From: Serinibacter salmoneus
GTDB lineage: Bacteria > Actinomycetota > Actinomycetes > Actinomycetales > Beutenbergiaceae
Reading direction: 5' to 3'
Length of the DNA stretch: 64,000 nucleotides
Assembly (NCBI RefSeq): GCF_002563925.1
Contig: NZ_PDJD01000001.1
Location: 3,204,716 to 3,268,715, forward strand
Numbering within the stretch: the stretch's first letter is position 1; each line of letters begins with the position of its first letter. Under the pieces are notes generated by a model. That model was not told the origin of the DNA and made no database searches. It saw only the letters and a list, made by a program, of their open reading frames with translations. Both the position numbers and the translations under genes were made by a program. This document shows, in pieces, positions 28,152 through 36,013 of this stretch.

Positions 28152-29840
28152 ATGTCCCCCCTCGTCCTGGCGTCCGGTGCCGTGGGCATCATCCTGCTGG
28201 CAACGGCGCTCGCGCGCCGCACCGGGGTGGCCACGCCGCTCATCCTCGTGCTGATCGGCGCGATCATCTCGCTGATGCCCGCGATCCCCGATATCGAACT
28301 GCAACCGGAGTGGATCCTCATGGGGGTGCTCCCCCCGCTGCTGTACGCCTCCGCGGTGCAGGTGCCGGTCATCGACCTGCGGCGCAACGTCGGGATGATC
28401 GGGTGGCTCTCGATCGTGCTGGTGATCGTCTCGGCTTTCGGGGTGGGGGCGCTCGTGCACCTCCTGCTCCCCTCCGTCCCGTTCGCCGCGGGGGTGGCGC
28501 TCGGCGCGGTGATCTCCCCGACGGATGCCGTGGCGGCCACGGCGGTGGGGAAGCGACTCGGGCTGCCTCCCCGGGTGATGGCGGTGCTGGAGGGGGAGAG
28601 CCTGTTCAACGACGCCTCGGCCCTGGTGATGCTGAAGGTCGCCACGGTCGCCGCCGCGGGCGGGTTCTCCTTCCTGCAGTTGACGGGGGACTTCGCCTAC
28701 GGCGTGGTGATCGCGGTGGCGCTAGGGCTGGCGATCGGCTGGGTCAGTGTGCTGGTTCGGGAGCGGATCTCCGACCCGGTGCTGTCCACCTCGGTCAGCC
28801 TGGTGCTGCCCTGGCTGGTGTACTGGCCCGCCGAGGAGCTCGGGGCCTCCGGGGTGGTGGCCGTGGTGGTGGCGGGGGTGCTCTCGGGTCACCTCGGCCT
28901 GCGGCGGCTGTCCGCGCAGCAGCGTCAGATCGAACGCACCAACTGGGCCACGATCGCGTTCCTGCTGGAGAACGCGGTGTTCCTGCTCATGGGTCTGCAA
29001 CTGGTGGACCTGTTCCTGGACGTGACCCGCAACCAGTCCTCCGTGGGGCTGGTCGTGGGGGTCGCCGCCGCCTGTGTGCTCGCGCTCGTGCTGCTGCGGG
29101 TGGCGGCGGTGGCCGTCTTCATGCGGGGTGCGCGGTGGCGTGCGCCGCACCGGGCGCGCCGGTTGGCGGCGGTGGACGCGGCGGTCAAGGGGCTGGACGA
29201 CTCCGACCCCCAGCGGGCCAAGGCCCGGCGGCGCCTGGCCCGACTGCGCGCCGATCGGGAGTTCTACCGTCGCGCACCGATCACCCGCAAGGGCGGGCTG
29301 GTGATCTCCTGGGCGGGGATGCGCGGCGTGGTGACGGTGGCTGCCGCGCTCACGCTGCCCGTCTCGACGCCGATGCGCTCGACCCTGATCGCCGTCGCCT
29401 TCACCGTGGCCCTGATGACCCTGCTCGGCTTCGGGCTCACCCTGCCGTGGGTGATCCGGCGCACCGGCCTCGGCCAGGACCCGAGCCAGTCGCTGCACGG
29501 GGAGGTCGTGCTGGTGATGCGCGACGTGCACCGGCAGGCGGTCTCGACCCTGCGGGAGGACGGCGATCTGGACGAGGAGGTCGTCTCGGGTCTCGCGGAA
29601 CGTCTGGAGCGGATCGCCAAGCGGGACGGCCTGCTGGCGCGCACCCTGGGCGCCGGTCCGCAGGAGGTGGATCCGGAGACCGGGGAGCCGGTCGACCCGA
29701 TCCGACTCGCGGCTGTGCGTTACTTCGACGCGGCACGCGAGGCGCTCGCCGATGAGCGCTCCCTCGGCGCCTACTCCACCGAGGCGATCGCGCAGGTCCA
29801 GGAGGTGCTGGACCTGGAGGAACTGCGGCGCACCCGCTGA
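28152..29840 (+). CDS. Na+/H+ antiporter, CPA1 family
   Basis: A 562-residue membrane protein with about 12 helices. Family landmarks are LPPLLYASAVQVP, ISPTDAVAATAV with the ion-binding Asp, GESLFNDASALV with the second essential Asp, and a late WAGMRGVVTVAAAL with the conserved Arg. A 65-residue charged loop precedes that last motif, and a cytoplasmic C-terminal tail of about 100 residues follows the membrane part. It exchanges Na+ (or K+) for protons. The ATG at 28152 is used. Confidence 0.85.
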   Translation: MSPLVLASGAVGIILLATALARRTGVATPLILVLIGAIISLMPAIPDIELQPEWILMGVLPPLLYASAVQVPVIDLRRNVGMIGWLSIVLVIVSAFGVGALVHLLLPSVPFAAGVALGAVISPTDAVAATAVGKRLGLPPRVMAVLEGESLFNDASALVMLKVATVAAAGGFSFLQLTGDFAYGVVIAVALGLAIGWVSVLVRERISDPVLSTSVSLVLPWLVYWPAEELGASGVVAVVVAGVLSGHLGLRRLSAQQRQIERTNWATIAFLLENAVFLLMGLQLVDLFLDVTRNQSSVGLVVGVAAACVLALVLLRVAAVAVFMRGARWRAPHRARRLAAVDAAVKGLDDSDPQRAKARRRLARLRADREFYRRAPITRKGGLVISWAGMRGVVTVAAALTLPVSTPMRSTLIAVAFTVALMTLLGFGLTLPWVIRRTGLGQDPSQSLHGEVVLVMRDVHRQAVSTLREDGDLDEEVVSGLAERLERIAKRDGLLARTLGAGPQEVDPETGEPVDPIRLAAVRYFDAAREALADERSLGAYSTEAIAQVQEVLDLEELRRTR

Positions 29841-29861
29841 GCGCGACACGCCCCCGCGGGC

Positions 29862-29885
29862 GGTCCCGCCGGTGCGGACGGGACC
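29862..29885. terminator. Possible bidirectional terminator
   Basis: GGTCCCG (29862-29868) and CGGGACC (29879-29885) pair across a ten-base loop in the short gap between the converging antiporter and LLM oxidoreductase genes. Confidence 0.4.
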
Positions 29886-29899
29886 ACCTCGCGGTGGGG

Positions 29900-30820
29900 T
29901 CAGCGCAGCGCGGGCATGATCTCCGTGGCCACGAGGTCCAGGTGGTCCAGGTCGCTGAGGTCCAGCACCTGCAGGTACACCCGGCCGGCTCCCCACTCCT
30001 TCAGCTGCTCCAGGCGCGCGCGGGCCTCGGCCACGGTGCCCGCGATGCCGTGTTCGCGCAGTTCCCCGGGCTCACGCCCGATCGCGGCGGCGCGGCGGGT
30101 GAACTCCGCCTCGTCGGCGCCCACGGCCAACACCAGTGCGGCACTGTAGGTCAGGGTCTCGGGATCGCGCCCGGCCTCCTCGCAGGCGCTGCGCACGGTG
30201 GCGAAACGCGTGGGGATGTCGGCGATCTCGGGGAAGCTGGTGTTGTACTCCGCGGCGAACCGCGCGGCCAGGGCCGGGGTGCGGCGCGGGCCGTTGCCGC
30301 CCACGATCAGCGGCAGCGGCTTCTGCACCGGCTTGGGAAGGGCGGGCGACTGCGCGAGCTGGTAGTGCTCGCCGTCGTAGGAGAAGGTCTCGCCCTCCGG
30401 CGTGCCCCACAGCCCGGTGAGGATCTCGAACTGCTCCGTCAGCAGGCCGAACCGCTTCGGGGGGAAGGGGAACCCGTAGGCGGCGTGCTCGCGCTCGAAC
30501 CATCCCGCGCCGAGCCCGAGCTCCACCCGGCCACCGGACATCGCATCCACCTGCGCCACCTGGATCGCGAGCAGACCCGGCTGGCGGAAGGTGGCGGAGG
30601 TGACCAGCGTGCCGAGGCGGATCGTGGAGGTCTCCCGCGCGATGCCTCCGAGGGTCACCCAGGAGTCGGTCGGACCGGGCAGCCCGTCGCCGCCCATCGC
30701 CACGAAGTGGTCGGAGCGGAAGAACGCGTCGTACCCGAGGCGCTCGGCCCGCTGGGCCACGCGGAGCTGGTCGTCGTAGGAGGCGCCCTGTTGAGGTTCG
30801 GTGAAGATGCGAAGATCCAT
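29900..30820 (-). CDS. LLM-class F420-dependent oxidoreductase
   Basis: A 306-residue luciferase-like protein: MDLRIFTEPQQGASYDDQLRVAQ, GYDAFFRSDHFVAM, TIRLGTLVTSATFRQPG, DAMSGGRVELGLGAGWFEREH and PLPLIVGGNGPRRTP are characteristic of F420-dependent family members. The substrate is unknown. The start at 30820 is preceded by GGGGAA on the minus strand. It is distinguished by its upstream region: a promoter, a 12-codon leader reading frame and a three-way-junction fold lie between 30,872 and 31,095, suggesting regulation in the transcript leader. Confidence 0.82.
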   Translation of the reverse strand: MDLRIFTEPQQGASYDDQLRVAQRAERLGYDAFFRSDHFVAMGGDGLPGPTDSWVTLGGIARETSTIRLGTLVTSATFRQPGLLAIQVAQVDAMSGGRVELGLGAGWFEREHAAYGFPFPPKRFGLLTEQFEILTGLWGTPEGETFSYDGEHYQLAQSPALPKPVQKPLPLIVGGNGPRRTPALAARFAAEYNTSFPEIADIPTRFATVRSACEEAGRDPETLTYSAALVLAVGADEAEFTRRAAAIGREPGELREHGIAGTVAEARARLEQLKEWGAGRVYLQVLDLSDLDHLDLVATEIMPALR

Positions 30821-30871
30821 TTCCCCAGCCTGCCACCCCACCGCCCGGGGCGGCGGGCGCCGGGCATGGAA

Positions 30872-30935
30872 GAGCCCGCGGGATGCTCGATCCTCGAGCG
30901 GTCGTGCTGGACGAGGGCACGACTCCCGCGGGCTC
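30872..30935 (-). promoter_or_regulatory. Three-way-junction RNA fold in the LLM oxidoreductase leader
   Basis: A perfect 12-base outer stem (30872-30883 with 30924-30935) encloses two perfect inner hairpins: GCTCGA/TCGAGC with a three-base loop (30885-30899), and GTCGTGC/GCACGAC with a nine-base loop (30901-30923). Only 30884 and 30900 are unpaired at the junction. It sits between the leader reading frame and the gene start at 30820 on the minus strand. It does not match any riboswitch I know by sequence. It could act as an attenuator, a stability element or a ligand sensor. Confidence 0.6.
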
Positions 30936-30994
30936 CGGTCACCGCCTGGTACTCGCCGAGGGGCGAGCGGACGGCACATCCGGCTCACCCGTTG

Positions 30995-31033
30995 TCAGCG
31001 GGCGGTCACCTCACGAGTCCGGTCGAACGTCAT
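30995..31033 (-). CDS. Candidate 12-residue leader peptide
   Basis: On the minus strand, ATG at 31033 opens a 12-codon frame, MTFDRTREVTAR, ending in TGA at 30997-30995. It is preceded by GAAAGGAGGTGGTCC (31053-31039), a near-perfect match to the 16S anti-Shine-Dalgarno, 11 bases from the ATG. The start lies about 25 bases after the predicted transcription start. No run of a single codon type is present apart from Thr and Arg (three each of 12), so an amino-acid attenuator is possible but not obvious. I do not recognise the peptide. Confidence 0.55.
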   Translation of the reverse strand: MTFDRTREVTAR

Positions 31034-31065
31034 GTCGTGGACCACCTCCTTTCACGTGTGAGGGA

Positions 31066-31095
31066 AATGTAATCCGCACCGAGCCGAGTTGTCAT
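31066..31095 (-). promoter_or_regulatory. Predicted promoter for the leader and LLM oxidoreductase
   Basis: Read on the minus strand: -35 ATGACA (31095-31090) and -10 TACATT (31071-31066) with an 18-base spacer. Five of six and four of six positions match the consensus. Confidence 0.5.
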
Positions 31096-31196
31096 GGCAT
31101 TTTCCGAGGCACCCAGTACCATCGGGAACACCCCCCCCGAACCCGGGCCCCGTCGGTACCCGACGAGGCCTGACGCACCAGGCAGGACCCCCCGAC

Positions 31197-32675
31197 ATGG
31201 ACGTTGACCGCGGATCGAACACTGCCCGCACGCCGCGTGCGCGAGGGCTGCTCGCCGCTCTCGCCGCGGCCGCCCTCGCGCTGACCGCTTGCACCTCCCC
31301 CGAGGGTGAGAGCACCCCGGCCGCGGAGGTGGTGGACACGCCGGCCGCCGTGGACGCCGCGAGCCTCGGCCTCATCGAGGCGGGCTCGCAGGAGCAGGAC
31401 GCCGAGGGTGGGGGCAACTCCGGCACCGCCGTCGGGCTGGCCGATCTGGCCGCGCTGCCGGGAAGCGGCGCCCTCGTGGAGGCGCTCACGGGCGCGGTGG
31501 GGGATGGTGTGGGTGTCGACATCGTCACCGCCAGCCGCCAGATCCTCGGTCTCACGCCTCACAGCGACGAGGCGGCGCCGGGTGAGGACTACCGGGACGC
31601 CCCGCCGGTCTACTACGGCGATCTGACCACCGGGCAGGTGATCACCACCGCGGACCTGTTCACCACGCGCGGCGTGGCCGCACTGACTGCCGCGCTGGCG
31701 GCCACGGAGGGCACCACGCAGGTGGCCGCGGCGGACGCGCAGCCGAGCGAGGAGGGCGAGGAGGCACTCCAGGCGAGCCCGCCGCCCGACGTGCGGTTCT
31801 CCGCCGAGGGTGACGTGCTCGTCGTCGACGGCGCCCACAGCCTGCGCGTGCCCCGTGCCGCCACCGACGGCTGGTTGACCGACCAGGGGCGCGTGGTCCG
31901 GGCGGCCGCGCGCAGCCAGGCGGACCTGGCCTCCCTCGTCGCGCAGTCGGGTGACCTGGAGATCGCGGTGCGTGAGATCCCGCTGCCGCCGGTCGGGAAG
32001 GCGCCGCCGGCCCCGAAGCCGAAGCCGGCGCCGCAGCCGTCCACGGGTGGCGGTGGCGGGGGCGTGGACTGCGCGGTCGAGTCGTGTGTGGCCCTCACCT
32101 TCGACGACGGGCCGAACGCCCAGACCTCCCGGCTCCTGGGCATCCTCGCGGACCGCGACGTCAAGGCGACCTTCTTCATGGTGGGGCAGTCGGTCGCGAG
32201 CAACCCGGCGATCGCGCGCGCCGTGGCCGACGCGGGCCACCAGATCGGCAACCACACCTGGCGCCACCCCGACCTGACCACCTTGGACGCCAACGGCGTG
32301 CGGGAGCAGTTCACGGCCACGGCGGCCGCCATCAAGGACGCCACCGGCATCGTGCCGAGCATTCAGCGCCCGCCCTACGGCGCGTGGGACGAGACCGTGA
32401 AGTCGGTCTCGGGCGAACTGGGGCTGAGCCTGATCCTGTGGGACGTGGACACGCTGGACTGGAAGCACCGCGATCCGGCCAAGACCCTCGAGGTCGTCAA
32501 GGCGAACGCGCACCGCGGATCGATCGTGCTCATGCACGACATCCACGCGACCTCGGTGGACGCCGTGAACGACGTCATCAGCTACCTGCAGGGTCAGGGG
32601 CACACCCTGGTGACCGTGGATGAGCTCATGGGGGGCTCCACGACCCCCGGGGGCGTGTACTACTCCGGGCGGTAG
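31197..32675 (+). CDS. Polysaccharide deacetylase (NodB domain) lipoprotein
   Basis: A 492-residue lipoprotein with signal peptide and lipobox LTAC (Cys36). An N-terminal region of about 240 residues is followed by a Pro/Lys-rich linker and a Gly run, then a NodB deacetylase domain. The domain has TFDDGP (catalytic and metal Asp pair), GNHTWRHPDL (metal His pair), RPPYGAWD, WDVDTLDW and LMHDIH. All catalytic motifs are intact. It probably removes N-acetyl groups from peptidoglycan or another surface glycan. The ATG at 31197 is chosen because the preceding frame has no export signal. Confidence 0.85.
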   Translation: MDVDRGSNTARTPRARGLLAALAAAALALTACTSPEGESTPAAEVVDTPAAVDAASLGLIEAGSQEQDAEGGGNSGTAVGLADLAALPGSGALVEALTGAVGDGVGVDIVTASRQILGLTPHSDEAAPGEDYRDAPPVYYGDLTTGQVITTADLFTTRGVAALTAALAATEGTTQVAAADAQPSEEGEEALQASPPPDVRFSAEGDVLVVDGAHSLRVPRAATDGWLTDQGRVVRAAARSQADLASLVAQSGDLEIAVREIPLPPVGKAPPAPKPKPAPQPSTGGGGGGVDCAVESCVALTFDDGPNAQTSRLLGILADRDVKATFFMVGQSVASNPAIARAVADAGHQIGNHTWRHPDLTTLDANGVREQFTATAAAIKDATGIVPSIQRPPYGAWDETVKSVSGELGLSLILWDVDTLDWKHRDPAKTLEVVKANAHRGSIVLMHDIHATSVDAVNDVISYLQGQGHTLVTVDELMGGSTTPGGVYYSGR

Positions 32676-32706
32676 AGGGTTGCGGCCGGTCGGGCACACT
32701 GGGCGC

Positions 32707-33219
32707 ATGACGTCTGCTCCCACCACGCTGCGCGTGATGACCGTGTGCACCGGCAACATCTGCCGCTCCCCGATGGCGGAGGTGGTGCTGCGCGATGCCC
32801 TCGTGCGAGCCGGCCTCGCCGACCGGGTGCGGCTGGACTCCAGCGGCACCTCGGACGAGGAGCACGGCAACCCCATCGACTCCCGGGCGCAGCAGGTGCT
32901 GACCGAGGCGGGCTATGAGGTGCCACGGCACCGAGCGCGCCAGGTCACCACGTCCGATGCGCAGCAGGTGGACGTGGCGCTGGCCATGACGGCGCAGCAC
33001 GCGCGTCGGCTGCGTCAGGTGGGGTTCCCCGCCGAGCGTGTGGTGATGTTCCGGGCCTTCGAGCACGGGGTGCCCGACGGCGACCCCTCCTCGGCCTCGG
33101 CGCCCGACGCCCCGGACCCCTGGTACGGCGACATGGCGGACTTCCGCGAGACGCTCGCGACCGTGGAGGCGTGTGTGCCGGGCGTCGTGGCGTACCTGCG
33201 CGCCCGGATGCCGCAGTAG
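32707..33219 (+). CDS. Low-molecular-weight protein-tyrosine phosphatase
   Basis: A 170-residue phosphatase. The C-x5-R-S loop is CTGNICRS with nucleophile Cys14 and Arg20, and the general acid is in the DPWYGD segment. The family dephosphorylates tyrosine (or arginine) residues; in actinobacteria it is often linked to cell-wall or exopolysaccharide control. It starts 31 bases after the polysaccharide deacetylase gene and may share its transcript. No cognate tyrosine kinase is nearby. Confidence 0.88.
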   Translation: MTSAPTTLRVMTVCTGNICRSPMAEVVLRDALVRAGLADRVRLDSSGTSDEEHGNPIDSRAQQVLTEAGYEVPRHRARQVTTSDAQQVDVALAMTAQHARRLRQVGFPAERVVMFRAFEHGVPDGDPSSASAPDAPDPWYGDMADFRETLATVEACVPGVVAYLRARMPQ

Positions 33220-33252
33220 TGGGGGCGGTCGGGGCCGGCGCGGGCCTGAGTG

Positions 33253-33819
33253 TCAGGCGTCCTTGCCGTCGGCGCCGGTGACCGGCGGCAGCGAGGACCA
33301 GGGGAACATGATCCACGACGACGTGGTGCGCCAGGCGAAGTCCGGCGCCACGATCGAGGTGGGCTTGCCGTAGACGACGGCGGAGCGCACGTCGGCGCCG
33401 TGGCTGCGCAGCATCTCCAGCACCAGGGCGAGGGTGCGTCCGGAGTCCGCCACGTCGTCGACCACCAGCGCCCGCATGCCGGCCACGGCGGAGGTATCCA
33501 GCGCGGGCGGCAGCACCATCGGCTCGGGCAGGGTCTCACCGACGCCGCTGTAGAACTCCACGTTGAGGGTGCCCATGGCCTTGGCGCCCAGCGCGTAGGC
33601 GAGCGAACCCGCGGGGATGAGCCCGCCGCGCGCGATGGCCACCACGATCTCCGGCTCCCACTCGGCCGCGGCGATCATCCGGGCGAGGTCGCGCACGGCG
33701 TAGCCGAATCCCTCCCAGGTCAGCACCTCGCGGTCGGGGTAGTCCTCGGCGGTGGGGAACCGCTCCGCCGGGGTCGGGGTGCTGGACGTGGACGTGGTCT
33801 GGGTCGTGCGCTCTGGCAT
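33253..33819 (-). CDS. Phosphoribosyltransferase
   Basis: A 188-residue protein with the PRPP-binding loop ALVVDDVADSGRT and an upstream EIVVAIARGGLIPAG segment that follows the hypoxanthine/xanthine-type phosphoribosyltransferase pattern. It probably salvages a purine base by joining it to PRPP. The N-terminal 20 residues are a low-complexity Thr/Ser/Pro tail. Which base it uses cannot be fixed from the sequence. It converges on the phosphatase gene. Confidence 0.8.
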   Translation of the reverse strand: MPERTTQTTSTSSTPTPAERFPTAEDYPDREVLTWEGFGYAVRDLARMIAAAEWEPEIVVAIARGGLIPAGSLAYALGAKAMGTLNVEFYSGVGETLPEPMVLPPALDTSAVAGMRALVVDDVADSGRTLALVLEMLRSHGADVRSAVVYGKPTSIVAPDFAWRTTSSWIMFPWSSLPPVTGADGKDA

Positions 33820-33905
33820 GTCCCGACCCTACCGGCGCCGGGGCCGTCCACAGCCTCTCGGGGACTGGCCGTGCCGCGTCGGCTCACGGCGGTACGGTCT
33901 GGCGC

Positions 33906-34496
33906 ATGGCATCAGATCCCGCGTCCCTGGCCGGCACTCCGGGGCGTCGTCGCTGCTTCGGCGACGGCGATCCGCTGTACGAGGCGTATCACGACACGGA
34001 GTGGGGCGTGCCGCCACCGGTGAGCGACGACGAACGCGAACTCCTGGAACGCGTGTGTCTCGAGGCATTCCAGTCGGGCCTGTCCTGGCTGACGATCCTG
34101 CGCAAGCGGGAGGCGTTCCGCACCGCATTCCACGACTTCGACCCGGCGCGCATCGCGGCGTTCGGGGATGACGACGTGCAGCGTCTTCTCCGCGATGCCG
34201 CGATCGTGCGCAATCGGGCCAAGATCGAAGCGACCGTGGCCAACGCCCGGGCGCTTGTGGCGATGCATGCCGCTGGTGAGCGTCTCGCGGACGTGCTCGA
34301 GCGCCACCGTCCCGCACCCCGCCCACAGCCGCCCACAGCGCAGGAGGTCCCGGGCTCCACGGTGCAGAGCGCGGCACTCGCGAAGGAACTCAAGCGACGC
34401 GGCTTCCGATTCGTGGGACCCACCACCGCCTACGCGGCCATGCAGGCGATCGGCATCGTGGACGATCACCTCGATACCTGCATCCTGCGCGGCTGA
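33906..34496 (+). CDS. tag: DNA-3-methyladenine glycosylase I
   Basis: A 196-residue base-excision enzyme that removes 3-methyladenine from alkylated DNA. Zinc ligands typical of Tag are present: Cys17 in RRRCFG, His in AYHDTEWG, and the His-x3-Cys pair in DDHLDTC near the end. AYHDTEWGVP, FQSGLSWLTILRKR and FRFVGPTTAYAAMQAIG are family landmarks. It is divergent from the phosphoribosyltransferase gene. Confidence 0.9.
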   Translation: MASDPASLAGTPGRRRCFGDGDPLYEAYHDTEWGVPPPVSDDERELLERVCLEAFQSGLSWLTILRKREAFRTAFHDFDPARIAAFGDDDVQRLLRDAAIVRNRAKIEATVANARALVAMHAAGERLADVLERHRPAPRPQPPTAQEVPGSTVQSAALAKELKRRGFRFVGPTTAYAAMQAIGIVDDHLDTCILRG

Positions 34497-34537
34497 GGGC
34501 GGCACGGCCCCGCGGTACGCACCGGGCGGGGCGATTC

Positions 34538-34591
34538 GGGTCAGGTGGGCGTCGCGGGTCAGGTGGGCGCCGCGGGTCAGGTGGGCGTCGT
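34538..34591. repeat. 18-bp tandem repeat, three copies
   Basis: GGGTCAGGTGGGCGTCGC at 34538-34555 is followed by copies at 34556-34573 and 34574-34591, each with one change. The last copy contains the stop codon of the GH15 gene on the minus strand. Confidence 0.85.
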
Positions 34592-35869
34592 GGCGAGGGC
34601 GTGTTCCGCCAGCAGCACCGTGGCCGCGGTCCAGGCCAGCGGCGCGACGGCGGCCGGCCGCCCGTCGTAGAGCACCTTCTCGGGGTAGGAACCCGCCTCG
34701 GTGCGATGCCTGCCGAGCCAGGCAAGGGTGTCGAGTGCATAGGCGCGCTCCGTCGCCGCGTCGGCGCCCTGTGCGGCAGCGACCAGGGCGAACACGGCGG
34801 TCTCGGGGGTCCAGCTCACGCCGTCCTCACGCCAGCCGGCGCCCGGCGCCAGCCCGCCGGCCGGCCGCACCATCTCGCTGCGGGCGGCCCGCACCGCCGC
34901 CACCACGTCCGGATGCGCAGCCTCGGTGTAGGGCGGGAGCAGGAACGCCACACCGGTGTCCCGTAGCGTGCCGTCCTCGTGGCGGGGGTAGCCCCGTGCC
35001 CCGAACACCTCATGGATGCGCGCCTCCAGGTCCACCGCCGCGCGCCGGGCACGCCGCGCGCCCGCCGGCTCCCCGAGCGCCGCGAGCAGGCGGGCACCGG
35101 CCTGGAGCCCGGCGAGCAGCGGCGCGGCGGTGCCCAGCGTGCGGCGGGTCTCCCCGACCTCCCAGTAGTCCGGGGAGACCGGGGGTAGCCCGTCGGCGGT
35201 CACCGCCATCGCCAGCCCCAGGCTGCGCTCGATCATCGGCCGCAGGAGGCGGACCTGCGTGAGCGCGTCGGGGCCCTGAAGCAGCCCGGCCGTGGCCCAC
35301 AGCACCCAGCCCACGCCGTCGAGCTGCCGTTCCCGCTCGTCCGGTGTGCCCGAGCCGTCGGGCAGGTACCTGGCCTCGAACCAGCCGTCACGCCCCTGCC
35401 ACGCCTGCAGCCGGGCCAGCATGCGCACGGCCTCGGCGCGGCGCCCGGCGCGGATGAGTGCCATCGCCACGTGGGAGGCGTCCCGCGGCCAGGTGTAGCG
35501 CCAGTGCGTGGACCAGCCGGCCACACCCACGTCGCCCACCTGCAGCACCGTGAGGTCCAGGAGCGCCTCGCGCGCCCGTGTGGTGGCGGTCCACGGGGCA
35601 CAGCCGGCGATCCAGGCGGACTCCCGCGCGATCAGCGTGGCCTGCCCGGCGGCGCCGCGCATCACGCGAGTGCCCGGCACCACCTGATCTGCCGCGCCGA
35701 TCAGCTGCCGTTCGCCCGGTGCGCTCCATGCGACGGTCTGGGAGTGCAGGCCGTCCTGCGCGTACCGGGCGGAGGAGGAGCGCGTGCCGGTGGCCCCCAC
35801 GGTGACCAGCGCCGCCAACCCGAGCCCGGTGCCGAGCAGCCCGCGGCGGGACAGTGGACGGCCGGCCAT
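34577..35869 (-). CDS. Exported glycoside hydrolase family 15-like protein
   Basis: A 430-residue protein with a Tat-like signal (SRRGLLGTGLGLAALVTVG). The body follows the alpha/alpha-six-barrel of GH15 glucoamylase-type enzymes: WRYTWPRDASHVAMALIRAG, DGWFEARYLPDGSG, QLDGVGWVLWATAG, SPDYWEVGE and a late AGSYPEKV. The last two carry candidate catalytic glutamates. At 430 residues it has the catalytic barrel without the usual N-terminal beta domain. It should release sugars from alpha-glucans or a related glycoside (trehalose is also possible). The stop codon lies in an 18-bp tandem repeat. Confidence 0.72.
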   Translation of the reverse strand: MAGRPLSRRGLLGTGLGLAALVTVGATGTRSSSARYAQDGLHSQTVAWSAPGERQLIGAADQVVPGTRVMRGAAGQATLIARESAWIAGCAPWTATTRAREALLDLTVLQVGDVGVAGWSTHWRYTWPRDASHVAMALIRAGRRAEAVRMLARLQAWQGRDGWFEARYLPDGSGTPDERERQLDGVGWVLWATAGLLQGPDALTQVRLLRPMIERSLGLAMAVTADGLPPVSPDYWEVGETRRTLGTAAPLLAGLQAGARLLAALGEPAGARRARRAAVDLEARIHEVFGARGYPRHEDGTLRDTGVAFLLPPYTEAAHPDVVAAVRAARSEMVRPAGGLAPGAGWREDGVSWTPETAVFALVAAAQGADAATERAYALDTLAWLGRHRTEAGSYPEKVLYDGRPAAVAPLAWTAATVLLAEHALATTPT

Positions 35870-36013
35870 GCGGATACCTTACCTATTCGCGACCATATGC
35901 CGAGGGCTGGCAGACCAAGTCTTGGTCGAGACCTGGCGGGTGTGGGGTACGTCCCCCGGCTCAGGTCCCTCTGGGGGCCCGCAGGGCGCAAGGACGGGGC
36001 AGAATGGTCCCTC

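Noticed and set aside
30872..30935. Hammerhead-type ribozyme from the three-way junction
   Set aside because: The conserved unpaired core (CUGAUGA and GAA) is missing; only two bases are unpaired at the junction.
31039..31053. Plus-strand GGACCACCTCCTTTC resembling the 3' end of 16S rRNA
   Set aside because: No rRNA sequence precedes it; it is the complement of the Shine-Dalgarno of the minus-strand leader frame.
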